Notes: generated by a model from the sequence alone, not told the origin. 64,000 nt of DNA from Owenia fusiformis (GCA_903813345.2 CAIIXF020000005.1:24245375-24309374), one strand, 5' to 3'. Positions 36,573 through 48,618 are shown, numbered from the stretch's first letter. A program made the numbers and translations.

Positions 36573-38417
36573 GTTTCACTGACCAGGATGCTGGGATTGT
36601 TTAGCTTCCATTGGTGTGACAGAATATGATTAAGAGACCTTTATGATAAAACGTGCCATGTTTTGCTACACCAAAGAAGCCAGTGTACATTGACTTAAGT
36701 GAGAATGTCAAAGGTTGGAGATGGCAATGTATACCTAAGTGATTCAAATTAGCAATAAGTTCATCATATTTTTGCAGTAAAACTATCAATGGCATAACAT
36801 ATCAAATTGGCATAATTTACTGGATCAGTCTATTATTGCATTTTGAAACTTTGCTGACGTCTTGTTAAATGCTCTTCTTGAAAATATGCATTAATGTGGA
36901 TATTTCAGAATAGCATGAGAACATAAAGCTAAACATTCATTCGGGTTTGAACCTTGATAAATTTTTAGTCTGTGTGTGACAAAGATGTCTAATTCAAGTG
37001 ATAATTTTGAGGTATACATTTTTGTATATATTGAATATAACTCCGTCCAATAGCAGAATATAGAGATATACATTTTGATATACTTTTTAAACTATACATT
37101 GTATACAAAGTAATTAACGGGAAATCAAAATTAAATACATATACTTGTATGTATATGGAAGTAACATGATGAGGAAAATATCTCTGTATAGAATGTTCTG
37201 TGGAAATACAAGTGAAACATGATTGTGATAGAACTTCACATACAGTACTTGTAGTATTACTGTGAAGACAGTCATCCACATACCCACCATGTATGTTATA
37301 ATTGACAGATAGAAACCCAAGAAGACATCACTGCATGTAACTTGAGAAAAGCTGTAAATATCTATTCATCAAAACAGTGCAATATTAAAGGAACAAGGTC
37401 AATATATGTTCACTTTTGGGTAGGAAAAAGTAAAAAAAAAACATTTTAGGCAGAGAGAGAGGTTCAGTCAGCTGTAGTTTATTTTCAAAGTAACATTGAA
37501 ATATTGACCTGGTCACAATTTTGAACTTCTGGAAAATTTTATTTCTCAAAATATCTGAAATTATATTATGGAAAATTTAGTTATGTTTCTTAACACATTT
37601 TCAAGGAAATTTCAAAGAAATGAGAATTGACCTGACTGCTGTAAAATTTTGAAATCTAATGACCAGAAACTGAAGATTATTACCATAATTATGTAGTTAT
37701 TTACATCATTATCTGAAATGATATAAATAAAGCTCTTCATTTTATTGATAAATATATGTATATTCCATTTTATCTTACATTACATGAAAAGTTGAAAACT
37801 ATAAATCATTCAGAGTAAAGTCAGGTAGATTGTCTTTCATACAAGTAGTGATATTGTTACAGAAGGGTTACATTCTTGTCATGTAATTGAACACAAAAAC
37901 ATAAATGTTACATGAATCTAATTTTAATCTGAAATACTTTACTATGGATAAGAATTTTTTTTAGATTTTATTTATACTCAAAATGTTTCCCTGTATGATT
38001 TTTTGTTTATTATTTATTTTGTTGAAATTGGAAGTGAAATATATTTATGTATGAATATACAAACAAACATCCTTCTTTCCTTTTTGCAATGTAGGGTATG
38101 GTATACAGGTATATGGCTACTGTAACTGCTTCCATTCAGATCTTGGGCAAACTTATGTGACACTGGTAATCTCCATAATACCATCACTGCTTTTAGCAAA
38201 TTAAAAGTTGCATATTCTGACTGAAATCATGTCAAAATGGTTCTCTTATCAAGTGAAAAGTAATTTCTATGAAGAGTGAATATTAGGTGTTTTGCTGTGG
38301 CAATTTATCATTCTACAAGGTGTCCCAAATGTACATGCACTCTAGGACTAGAGTGCTCCAGTCTTGTTACTTTACATAATGAAATGACAGTCTTGAGATG
38401 ATCTTGGCCTGATTTAT
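36573..38417. other. HECTD2 3' UTR and convergent intergenic spacer
   Basis: HECTD2 ends at 36572 and the next gene ends at 38418 on the other strand, so they converge. An AATAAA at 37726-37731 could end HECTD2 transcripts with a 1.15-kb 3' UTR. CAAGGTGTCCCAAATGTACA near 38319 resembles a lone Tc1/mariner end. I see no other gene. Confidence 0.5.
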
Positions 38418-39569
38418 TTAATGTAATCTATATGTAAATGGTGATCTCCATGAGAATTTCTTATTTTGGCCGATGTTGACACGAATCTTCTCACTTGTAG
38501 TAAAATTAGACCGCAATCCAGAACAGTGATTGTGATGATTCTTCAAAATTCTACATGGATTCAGAACAATTTTGTTAAGCTTCTGGGAGAGAACATACAT
38601 GAATAAGTTTTCAACTCCAAGTCTATTGATGGGATAGGCTAAAAAATCTAAGCTCCAATTATCAAATGCTGTGTCCATGTATAGAATATGTGCATCGTGA
38701 TACCCCATGTAAGTCTGAAGGCAGAAGTTTGCGTTATTTCCGCAGTTGGGTAATAATGAAGAATGTCTGGTGAGAGAATAAGCTACTCTGTCTCCAATGA
38801 GATAGCTGTTCTTGATTAGGTTAAACCCATCTCCTAGGGAAATATCACCATTCATAATTGCAACCGTTTTAAACATTAGATTTTCATTGGCATAAATCGC
38901 ATAAGCCTTGTAAGTTGGAAAATATAGTAATTTATGAAAATGTACCATGGCCTCTATGTCTGCCTGAGAAACAGCAGTTAAGTTTAATGACATCAAGTAA
39001 GATTTCACTCCTAGGTTTTCGACTAGTAGATGCACCTTTTCAACACATGGGTGCATTATATTCATCTCCAAAGCTCGAACATATTCTAATTGTCGACTTT
39101 GAATAATTTCAGCTGAGTAATTAACAAATCCATGCTGAGCTTTGTCCTTTGTTGATGTTAATACTGGGAAGGTAGTCATGATGTTCAACATAACATCACA
39201 ACTCTCATCTCGACGATTCAGCTTTCTTTCAATTATTGAACTCCTTTTTGATCCAATAGATTCCTGTTCCTTAATTGCCTCATGTTTAATATTACTTTCA
39301 ATCAAATTTGATATATCTTTGATTGAATTTTTCAGTTCTTCTATAGTTTTCTGATTGCTCAATTCATTATTCTTCAAAGTCTTTCCTGCCTGTATGTCCT
39401 TCACTATTAAATTCCCTAAATCCGTTATATCTGTTTCAATTTTCATAAGGATGATTTTCCCCTCTGCATAGCCTTTACATGCATTTCTGTGTAAGATCAG
39501 AAATGAGGCTGCCACCATAATAAACAGGACAAGGAAGGTCCTCAACCTTGAGACTGTGCTGGAAGTCAT
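38418..39569 (-). CDS. Single-exon type II membrane protein, glycosyltransferase-like
   Basis: The frame is intact over 383 residues from an ATG at 39569. One membrane segment (about residues 11-27, FLVLFIMVAASFLILH) follows a short cytoplasmic tail. A stem of about 100 residues comes next, then a globular part. That part has SRQLEYVRALEMNIMHPCVE, KVHLLVEN, PTYKAYAIYANENL, MNGDISLGDGF (residues 239-249), AYSLTRHSS and NRLGVENLFMYVL. The order resembles a widespread, poorly characterised family of predicted glycosyltransferases, with NGD in the place of a DxD-like nucleotide-sugar site. Four N-glycosylation sequons (N150, N196, N304, N355) support a Golgi or secretory lumen location. An AATAAA overlaps the stop codon region. 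The substrate cannot be inferred. The absence of introns could reflect retrocopying or a naturally intronless family. Confidence 0.8.
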   Translation of the reverse strand: MTSSTVSRLRTFLVLFIMVAASFLILHRNACKGYAEGKIILMKIETDITDLGNLIVKDIQAGKTLKNNELSNQKTIEELKNSIKDISNLIESNIKHEAIKEQESIGSKRSSIIERKLNRRDESCDVMLNIMTTFPVLTSTKDKAQHGFVNYSAEIIQSRQLEYVRALEMNIMHPCVEKVHLLVENLGVKSYLMSLNLTAVSQADIEAMVHFHKLLYFPTYKAYAIYANENLMFKTVAIMNGDISLGDGFNLIKNSYLIGDRVAYSLTRHSSLLPNCGNNANFCLQTYMGYHDAHILYMDTAFDNWSLDFLAYPINRLGVENLFMYVLSQKLNKIVLNPCRILKNHHNHCSGLRSNFTTSEKIRVNIGQNKKFSWRSPFTYRLH

Positions 39570-39914
39570 ATTGGCCTCCTCCTTATATTAAAGTTTATCA
39601 GAAAGTTACACTTCTCAGCTCTTTTCTAGATGCATGTTGAAGCTTCTATATGTGAACAGGTATTTGCTTCAAATGCTTAGAGTTTTACAATAATCTCAGA
39701 TTATTTCATTCATTCACTGTTTCGGAAGTATCATGCCTACCTTCATCATACTGCATGAGTGAAGTATTATAACGCTTAGTGGTTGGTCTTAGTACATGTA
39801 GGCTTCAATTGTATATACAATCTCTTGTTCAAACAGCTACAAAGAAGGATTAGGAATTTTCCAATGTTTGATTTTGAAATCACCCAATTGAATCATCTTG
39901 TTTGGAAAATTAAT
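39570..39914. other. Upstream region of the glycosyltransferase-like gene
   Basis: The likely 5' UTR and promoter of the minus-strand gene lie here. No TATA box or conserved element stands out. Confidence 0.4.
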
Positions 39915-40335
39915 GCACACTGCTGTAGTGGCACACAGAAGTCAAACATTTCTGTAGAAGCAAACAGAAATCAAACATTGCTGGAGAGGCACACATAAGT
40001 CACACAATGCTGGGGTGGCACACAAAAGTCACACATTGCTGGGGCGGCACACATAAGTCACACATTGCTGGAGAGCCACACATAAGTCACATATTGCTGG
40101 AGAGGCACACATAAGTAACACAATGCTGGACCGGCACACAGAGGTCACACATTACTGTAGAAGCAAACAGAAGTCATTTGTTGCTGTAGAGGCACACAGA
40201 ATTCACACATCACTGGAGATGCACACATAAGTCTCACAATGCGGATAGAAGCACATAGAAGTCACCAATGCTGTAGAGGCACACAGAATTCACACATTGC
40301 TGGAGAGGTACACAGTCATGCATGGCTGTAGAAGA
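39915..40335. repeat. Minisatellite of 29-30-bp units
   Basis: About fourteen diverged units of the form GGCACACATAAGTCACACA, TTGCTGGAGA follow head to tail. Some units carry AAGCAAACAGAAGTCA instead. Reading frames through the array are open in places but show no protein family. Confidence 0.88.
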
Positions 40336-40734
40336 GGCAGTACTAAATATAATTTTTTGAAAAGTACCAATGAACAGTATTTCTCAAGTACAATATAATA
40401 AAATGCAGTTATTGTTGGGTTTACTATTACTTACTTCTTATTGCTACTATTTCAGCGATGAATAAAATGTAAAGCTATTAAAACAAAAGATGGCAGCACT
40501 CTAAAATAATAAATATGCCATTCACTCTGAATCACAAAACTCCAGAAATCAGAACTTTACTTATGTCGAGGTAATATTTGCTCCGATCTTCAACACTGGC
40601 GCCTAGCCAATGAGTATTTTGTTCAATAATTGAATGCAAGTTTGAACAAAATACCCTCATCAGCCAGACACTGAAAATCAGAACAAAATGTGACCATGGC
40701 ATTAGTCATTTCTAATATCACTATCATGTTTTTG

Positions 40735-40930
40735 CACTGTATAGTGGTATATTTGATGTAAAAATGTTGACTTATTTGTAAAATGGCGGGAAATTCGAAT
40801 ATTTTAGAAATGAAAAGCCAACAACTTTTTCAAAAAAATGTCTTTCAAAAATCTCTAAAATAACCCTTAAAGTCATGACAAATAATAATAGAATGATAAA
40901 AACATATTTTCAAACCTTACATGGGGACTT
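40735..40930. mobile_element. TTAA-type MITE fragment (right end)
   Basis: It matches 13235-13398: AAAATGGCGGGAAATTCGAA, TTCAAAAATCTCTAAAAT and the terminal CATGGGGACT. Only the right end of the family is kept. Confidence 0.6.
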
Positions 40931-41267
40931 AGAGAAACCTCAGTAATATTAAGATAGTGTCTCTTTAAGTTATAACTTCAAGATATAACACATTATAATG
41001 TTTTGGAACACATAATCTATTTAATATACAAATCAAATGTTCAATTTTACGCTAATAAGCATATTTCATTTATTATACAAGACTCAGCAGTTAAGCAATT
41101 TATAGATACTAATACATCAGCTTATTATACATTTCTTGACCATCAGAAGGTGGGGGAGTTCTTATGTAACATGTATTTACCAAGATATTGTCAGGAGTTC
41201 TCTCAAAATAATGTAAAATTGATATTTGACAAGATTTGGGGAAAATGAGGCCTGGAAATTTAATTTC

Positions 41268-41800
41268 AGAAGTGCACTGCACAAACTAAAATTTCCCCAA
41301 GCATTTTCCAAAATACATCTGAAAATTGGCGGATTTTTAATTTGGCAGATATTTTCAATCTGCCAATCTGTCAAATTAAAATGGTAGCCAAATAACTCAG
41401 ATGTGAGTAGGTTAGTTAAAGTTTTCACAACCAGGTGGCTCATTTAGGTCAGATAGCGTGGGGAGTTCCCTTTAACTTATATTCGACAGTTTTAGTGGTT
41501 CAATTTTCATATCACCTTTTTGTATCTAATAGTTATGCAAATTAAAATATGTCCAGTAAAAGAAAATATTATCTGTCCAAAAGAAGAAAATATATTTCAC
41601 TTTTTTTGTTTCTACGGGAAATCTCCCCAAACTAGAATTTTCAAAAAAAGATAAATTTTCAAAGTTGATAAATGATTTTTGAAACTATATTTCGAGATGT
41701 ACTTTTACATGTAGATTTCAAATATGACATCACTTTGACAGTAATGAATTTTGAATATCTAATGACGTAAATCAAGATCATTTCATTTTGAGAGTACCTA
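41268..41800. repeat. Diverged relative of the element at 48619-49209
   Basis: It shares CAGATGTGAGTAGGT, CACCAGGTGGCT-like words, GTTTTAGTGGTTCA, TTAAAATATGTCCAGTAAAA and GGAAATCTCCCC with 48660-48960. The terminal inverted repeats are not clear here, so the limits are approximate. Confidence 0.6.
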
Positions 41801-41873
41801 GTAATTGCCCTTCGTCTAAGTAGGTGTAACAATATAATTACTGAAATGTCTAACAATTATTAATAATTTGACA

Positions 41874-44800
41874 TTAACTTGACTGTAGCCTGTAATAAGC
41901 CAGCAAATCATCAATACCCTCGTCTTCTATAGTATTACTTCTAACCTCTTTCTTAGCTTTAGTGTGTTGCTTAATTATTGTTTCTTTCTTGGAGTTCTTA
42001 TTGCTGATCTTCATTGCACCAATGTTATTGCATATAATACTGAATTGGTTAGTATCTGAATCAACAGGTGTGAAATTTGGTTCAGTCTCATTGTCAGATT
42101 CTGAAGACATTTCTGCATCCTTCTTTGTTACATTCAGCACTTCCCAGTCACTCTCTCTGTCTTTAACTGTTTCATTATTTTGATGAACAAGTTCAGAATT
42201 TTTCTGAAGTTTTCTGGAAAACAGCATTTCATTGACACGTAATTCACAGCCATCATTTAACATCCTGAGAGCAATTTTGGCGATATTTCTTGCATCATCA
42301 ATTCCACTGTGTGGTTTGCCTTCAAACGTCATACCAAGATTTTCCAACATGGATGCAAGTTTTATTCGTTGGACGCAATAGTAATTGCTATAGCATTTAC
42401 GCAAATTGATCCACTTGCGGGCCCACTTAGGAATAGGAAGATGTGAAAGTTGACACTGGGTATACATAAATCGACTCATATCCCATGGTCTGAAAACAGA
42501 AGTAAAATCATCATTACATTCTTTGTGATGAGATCATCAGTAAACAGCAAAAATACACAAGGCAACGGGTTGCAATATATACTAATAATGGATGTTAAGT
42601 TTCACTGGACTTTTCATTCGTTAAAATTCAAATTAAAAGTCAAACATTTTAGTCCTCGAAATCATGGGCTTTTTGAGATCCAATTATTTGTTTAAAAATG
42701 TATACTTAACTATTTTATTCAAATCAAAGAAATTATGCATATATTTTGATATAAGGATAAGAAAAAAACATCTTTAGTTATAAAGGTGATTGAATGTTAT
42801 GTCATGTAGAAAACTTATGTTCAAAGCAAGTTTTTCTCACCCATCGGTAATGATTGCAAATTTTGTTTCCTTCTTGTTCAGTCTATGTTTTTCCATCCAA
42901 GTGTTGACATTCTCTAGAACATCCTTGAATATAGGTGCCCTACTTACTGTGGCCTGAAAACAAATTGTTGGCTCATGATTAGATTTTGGTCATTCAATTA
43001 TCAAAACTGATCATTCATTGATTTTCTTTATGAAAACATGTCATATTAACCAGTGGATAGGGAATTTAATTATCATTAATATGGTATATCATCATCTGTA
43101 AAGATCTATTATAATGCCTATCAACCAGCGTCCATAATACAAATGATGTCATTTTCTTTTCAAAACAGGTTTTCAAAAACTAGCAAAAATCCCATGATGA
43201 ATTATAGCCCTCAATCTCAGCATAAACTGGTTGATACCATCATTTATATGCTTTTGAAATAAAATTCCTCTTCTCAACAATTCTATCCTTAAGCTTCAAG
43301 GTACACCAACTCTGTTAGTTCTCCTCATACATGGTAGTCGCAGAAGTTAGCATCCGGTGATCTTTGTATTCTTATGATATACTAAATTAAAGATTCTCCA
43401 TCCACTGGTGTATAATATGACATGTTTTCGTCAATAAAATCAATGTTTATTTTTGAAATACGAGTGTCCCATTTTTTGGACCACCCTGAACCTATGATGT
43501 TACATTATTGCCCTATCGTATATCTATAATATATATGGAATATGGAAACACTCTGGTAATAATGGGCATCAATATAAGAGACAACATTAAATGTTTTCAC
43601 AAAACACACAGTGATAAATATCACATTGAAATTCAAAATGGTCATCTTCTACTCTATCTGATTGCTATTGAAATTAGTCACAGATCTTTTTACTAAAATG
43701 ACTCTATTTTCTACTTTTTTTATTCAATTCGCACAAATCCTGTTTTACAATGTGTGTAATGGCCCAGACCATCTTTACAACATTTGCCAAATTGAACATT
43801 ATATAATTGCAGTAAATTGGCAATACTGCTCTGGTCAATCCAGAGGTTATGAATTATGTAGTTCCAAATGTTACCTGCGATATGCCAGTGAGTTGAGAGC
43901 AGAATCTGGTCAGCTGTGGATGAACCTCTGGTCTCACATAGCTGTGGTACTCATCTATCTGGAGATCAAACAATGAAACTTGAAGATAAGCACAGTGGTA
44001 CAATAAAACCTGATTTCTGAATGTCAAAATAATACATACAGAATGTCAGACAACTTTGAGTGGTATGATTTTTATTGATGAAATATCAACACAAGTGACG
44101 AAAGCAAATGAGAGTTGATATTTGATACCTTCGAGACAATAAAATCATATCACAAGAAATCATCTGATATTGGGTTTATCCCGTCATTACAATTAAAAAA
44201 AGTTCAAAAAATCAATTTCATTAGTTGGTTTTATTAAACATCGATGACATGATGCTATGCTACAATTCATTGAAGATGGTGGGGGTTGGAAGGTCAATAA
44301 AGTGGACTAGTCGCATCATCAGTACTTCTACCTCCTCAGGTTTCGGGGCGCTCCGAAGTATACCTGATTGGGAATGGAGGTTGCCCCTGCAGAGTTGATC
44401 AGACTCCACATGCGGTGGTTAATTGAACCTAGTCATAGAGGGATATACTTTGTTCTAGGATGGGTCTGGGTTTGCTGCTATGTTGTAGTTGGAGTCCACT
44501 TCTCTTTCCTCCGCAGCCAGAGCCAACGTGAGCATGACTCTGCTGTGGCACCAATATCCTTAACGGCTTTCCTAAGATGGCTGGACCGTATTCCCAGGTC
44601 CTTCAACATGTGGCGTAAGGAGGCAGCTGGAAAGCCTCTGCAACCTACTTCAACTGCATGATGTCTGCAATTCCACCCTCTGGATTTTGCTTCGTCTACT
44701 AGGTCTTGGTAACGGGCAATCTTCAGTTGGTGAGATACCTCTATTCTCTCCTCACTAGGTACAGTAAGTTCTATCACAAGGATGGTTTTGCTGTTTCTAG

Positions 44801-47800
44801 ATAGAAGCACCATATCTGGTCTCTGTGTGGTCACTACGATATCTTGGGGGAACACTAGCTTTCTCCTGATGTCAACTTGGAGATCCCAGTCAGATGCTTT
44901 AGATAGGGTGGAAGGGGGTTCGGTGATCGTCTTCTGCTTGGATGACTTAGCCTGGCCTTCCTTTCTGAATTCTATGAATCTAGGCTTGGTTGAGACCTTC
45001 TGCTGATTGGCTTCAAGCCTTTCCCTATCAACCCATTTGGCTATTTCCTCAAGCACTTTGTCGTGGCGCCACCGGTAACGACCTTCTGCTAGTGCTTTCG
45101 TGCACCCACTCAGGATATGTGAGAGAGAACAGTGTGCTGCAAGGCATTGTGGGCAGTTTGCTGTTTCCTCTTTTCCCCAAGTTCTCAAGTTGGTTGGAGA
45201 TGGCAAAAGATCAGTGAATGCTCTGAGAAGGAAGCTGAGACGCCCCTGGTCAACAGACCAAAGATCTCTCCAGCCTAGTGATCGGTCCAGTATGGAGTCC
45301 CACCTGGTCCAATCACCCTGCTTGGTGAGTCCGCTGGCTCTAACCAAGCGCTCCTCTTCCTCCTTCCTCCGCACCTGATGTACTATCCTGTCTCTCTTGT
45401 CTTTGGGGGTAGGCTGCTCCCACTGCTGTGGACCATAGTTTCCAAGTCCGAGCCGACCCTGGCATGTCACTCCCACGATTTGCTCAAGTTGAATGCGCTC
45501 TTCTGCTTCAGATACAGCTACCTGTGGTTTCCACTTTCTGCCCGCTGTGATGGTTTCTCCTGTGCCATGGACATTGCTGTCGTGTGCAGAGCGGAGTGTG
45601 GTGACTGCTCTGACCTTAGCAACTTTAAACTCTTCCACGACAGAAGACAGTGGCAGAGACAGTTTGGAAGATGTTGAATACAGATTAACTGCACTGAAGC
45701 TTGGAGGGACTCCGAGCCATCGTCTGAGATGTTTGCTGCACAACTTCTCCATAGCTTTCACTGTGGTGAGTGGAAAATCATACAGAAGAAAGGGCCATTG
45801 GAGTCTCGGGATGATGCCAAACTCAAAACACCAAGCCTTAAAACGTCCCTGTAGCTTGCTCTGGTCTATGACCTTCAGCCACTCCTTAAGTTGGTTCACA
45901 ACGTCTGTGATGGAATTGACGTCCTTGAGTGACTTGTCAAAGTACTTCCCTAGGCACTTTATCCTCTGTTCCTGTATGGTTGGGATGCGTGAGCCCTGGA
46001 TCTTAAAGAAAGTACTTGGTTGTGTCTTGCCCTTGTAAATGACCAGGCTTCTTGACTTCTTGGGTTTGAACTCCATCCGAGCCCAATTGGCCATCTGCTC
46101 CAAGCCACCTAGTACCCAACGGGTTCCGGGAATAGATTGAGTCATGGCTGTGATGTCATCCATGAAGGCAAGGCAGGTTCGATGTCGTGTCCCATCCCTG
46201 GCTTTTGGACCTCTGCACTGTGCCTCCCCAGCTTTCAAAATCAAGTTCATGGCTGTAATGAAGAGGACAACAGAGACTGTGCACCCAGCCATAATACCTT
46301 TTTCCAACTGCTGCCATTTGGTGGTAAATTTGGCTGTGACCAGGCATTACAATTAAAAAAAGTTCAAAAAATCAATTTCATTTATCATACTGATATCCAG
46401 CTGATAAACAAAATCAGCTGTAATTGCTGCTTTATAAATGATATCAGCTGCATATGGGGCTGATAAACAATTTTCTAAAAAAATCACATAGATCTCCATA
46501 ATATCAGATATAGCATTGGCTGTTGTACAGATAACAGAATAATCATGAGATAAATAAAAATAATACATAGATTAATGTTCCTTGCAGTCTGCTTGTGATG
46601 AGCATATAATGCGAAAACTAGGAAAAACTAGAAAACTCCACGGAGTAGCAAATCCCACCGAACAAAACATATTTTGATTATTAGTGGCTATCTGGAAAAT
46701 TCCTTCTTAAGCAAGCTTGTTTGTCCCTAGGCATCAACATATAAAATGTAAACCATATCCGTAAATAAGCATTTGAGTTATCAAAGATTACATTTCTTTT
46801 TTTCATAATTTTCAAAATTCCTTCTCGAGCAGAGGTTCTACCCCAATAAGGCATAAGCATATAAAATTTGAATCAAATCCGTCAACCGGTATTTGAGTTA
46901 TCGCCTGGACAAACAGACGGACGGACAAACTGATGGACGGATTTCCTATATCCCCCTCGAACTTTGTTCGGTGGGATAATAATTTAATAATCTATAAAAC
47001 TTATTTGTTAAACAATATATTACATGACAAAATGTCACCATCTGGTTACAAAGCTGTAAAAATTTGTAACCACCAATTGATTGATTGATTAAAATTCTAT
47101 GTGACTCACAGGTAGGTTCTATTTAGTCATATAAATCTGACCCTCGTATGATGTTATTTGTTGTTATTTTTCTGATTTGGATATTTATTTTTCTTATTTT
47201 CTTGCATACGAGCGTCCGTGTATGCAAAGAAAATGATAAAAAATAAATATCCAAATAAGAACAGGGAATATCGAAGAACAGCATACAACGGTTGGATTTA
47301 TATGACTAGTTCTATTCTACCCACATAAAAGCTGTTTATGTCTGAACGATTATTATTGTACATGGATTCATCAATTATAATAATTATGATCATTTAAAAT
47401 AAAACAAGAAATGTATCATTCCATGATGTGTAATGTAATCATGTCATGATTTAATGATTAATTAAGTCAACACATAATTTTATTTTTATAAAAGTACAAA
47501 TCATAGTTATTACTTCTCGTTATTCATCTCACAAAAGGCAAATATAAATATATGATATTGTATATATTTACAGTGTTGAACATAATAACTCTAAACTTAC
47601 TATTTCCAGTGTTTCAGTATGAATCAAGACAATGGGAAACTCAATGATCTCATGTTTGTAATCAGTTGGGTTATCCTCCATACAAGTAGCCTCAAAGTCT
47701 ATCACCAGCAAGTATTCATAGAATGTGTCCACGCCACTACAAGGTTGCACTTCAGCTTGTCTGAGCTTTAAACGCATATTGTGATTCTTCAAACGCTTCT

Positions 47801-48549
47801 TCAACACTTCTTTTACACCCCTGAAAAACATCTCAATTAGAAAGTATGCTCTTTTACGTGAATTGTTATTTCATGAACTATCACAATAGGGCTTGGAAAT
47901 GAGTAGAGAAAGATTTTATTTTTATTCAAAATGGTAAAAAGGATCTGCAAAATGGACAAAATGTTATTTGTCTGAAGATTTCTGAAAATGTACCAGGTTG
48001 ACCTTTTATTTCAGTTTTCCAAAATTATAGAAAATTGTAAACAAGTATTGATTAAAGTAAAATATTTTCATAAATAGTTTATCAAGAATATTGTGAATTC
48101 CAACAGACAAACAACTGCCTTGATTGAGCCAGCCAGCATATATGAAGGGTATGAACAATCCGGGATGAACAATATAACCATACCACTTAATGTCATACAT
48201 TCTAATGTCTCAGACTGAAGTGTTATACACATTCAATCATATCATCCAAGCTACATTTAACATGCTTATGATGAGAATCTTAGAAGGAAACAATGAAATA
48301 ACCTGTAAAAATATACATGGATAGCCAAATGAGATCTCTTGAAAGCCCATGGTCAGACTTTTATTTCAAAATCTCATATATTATGTTCTTGGTTTGTTCC
48401 TCCTTGTCAATGTACCTTGAGTCCAGTTTGAGTTTGGTAAGCTGTTTGCGCAGTTCATCCTTGTTCATCTTATTTATCTCTCCATTCTGAAGAGAGATTT
48501 GTTTCCATACTGGGTTGCTGTAGGGATTCTCTATCGAGGATGCTGCCAT
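41874..48549 (-). CDS. ERI1: 3'-5' exoribonuclease 1 (histone mRNA and siRNA exonuclease), complete
   Basis: Five exons join in phase: 48549-48416, 47820-47601, 43958-43875, 42953-42841 and 42489-41874. They give 388 residues; human ERI1 has 349. Residues 10-57 form the SAP-type RNA-binding region (MNKDELRKQLTKLKLDSR, VLKKRLKN). The DEDDh exonuclease follows: D86 and E88 in IDFEATC, D183 in ITDGPWDM, and H244 with D249 in HSGIDDARNIAKIAL. Segments such as KHEIIEFPIVL and YVRPEVHPQL match the human enzyme as recalled. ERI1 trims histone mRNA ends, 5.8S rRNA and small RNAs. A polar tail of about 115 residues after DGCELRVNEML exceeds the human length and holds lysine-rich and acidic stretches. 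Intron 2 carries a LINE on the same strand. Confidence 0.95.
43440..43500. repeat. Lone Tc1/mariner-like terminal repeat
   Basis: GTGTCCCATTTTTTGGACCA then CCCTG reads, inverted, as CAGGGTGGTCCAAAAAATGG, the form of a Tc1/mariner end. No partner end was found close by. It lies in ERI1 intron 3. Confidence 0.35.
44223..46344 (-). mobile_element. 5'-truncated LINE with restriction-like endonuclease, 38-bp target duplication
   Basis: The body is flanked by identical 38-bp direct repeats at 44185-44222 and 46345-46382 (beginning CATTACAATTAAAAAAAG). This marks insertion by target-primed reverse transcription and a recent date. The element reads on the minus strand. Its 5' end is cut within the reverse transcriptase and its 3' end has no poly(A) tail. 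It sits in ERI1 intron 2, in the sense direction of the gene. Confidence 0.93.
44478..46344 (-). CDS. LINE polyprotein: reverse transcriptase C-half, CCHC knuckle, restriction-like endonuclease
   Basis: One uninterrupted frame of about 620 codons runs from the truncated 5' end. It holds the reverse transcriptase region KGIMAGCTVS (motif B) and TCLAFMDDITAM (motif C, catalytic Asp pair), then a thumb-like region (LGKYFDKSLKD, WLGVPPSFS). A Cys/His knuckle follows, CPQCLAAHCSLSHILSGC. Last comes RPDMVLL...ILVIELTVPSEER with VEVGCRGF and SRWLWLRRKE, the PD-x-E type restriction-like endonuclease of the R2/NeSL/CRE-related LINEs. The N-terminal DNA-binding region and first half of the reverse transcriptase are missing, and the first codon shown is not a true start. 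Absence of stops agrees with a young insertion. Confidence 0.88.
46735..46980. repeat. Dispersed repeat ending CCCTCGAACTTTGTTCGGTGGGATAA
   Basis: Two internal halves repeat similar text (AAGCATATAAAATTTGAATC, TATTTGAGTTATCG). The end reads TTTGTTCGGTGGGATAA after GGACGGACAAACTGATGGACG. Related fragments are near 4120-4240, 57330-57700 and 63950-64000. It is non-coding and lies in ERI1 intron 2. Confidence 0.6.
47110..47322. mobile_element. Fold-back element in ERI1 intron 2
   Basis: The two halves are inverted copies over almost the full length. At the left are GGTAG, AGTCATATAAATCTGACC, TTTGGATATTTATTTTT and TTTTCTTGCATAC; at the right, GTATGCAAAGAAAA, AAATAAATATCCAAAT, GGATTTATATGACTAGTTC and CTACC. 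The loop is about 10 bases. The target duplication was not resolved. Confidence 0.8.
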
Positions 48550-48618
48550 CTATACCGTTTTAGTACTCCAGCTATCCTAGAACCACATTCATGAGTATTG
48601 TAGATAGATTAGAAGGAG

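Noticed and set aside
39783-40335. Possible repeat protein encoded by the minisatellite
   Set aside because: The unit length varies between 29 and 30 bases, so no frame is kept across the array.
44990-46038. Several plus-strand frames of 75-181 codons
   Set aside because: They are antisense shadows of the intact LINE frame and share no family features.
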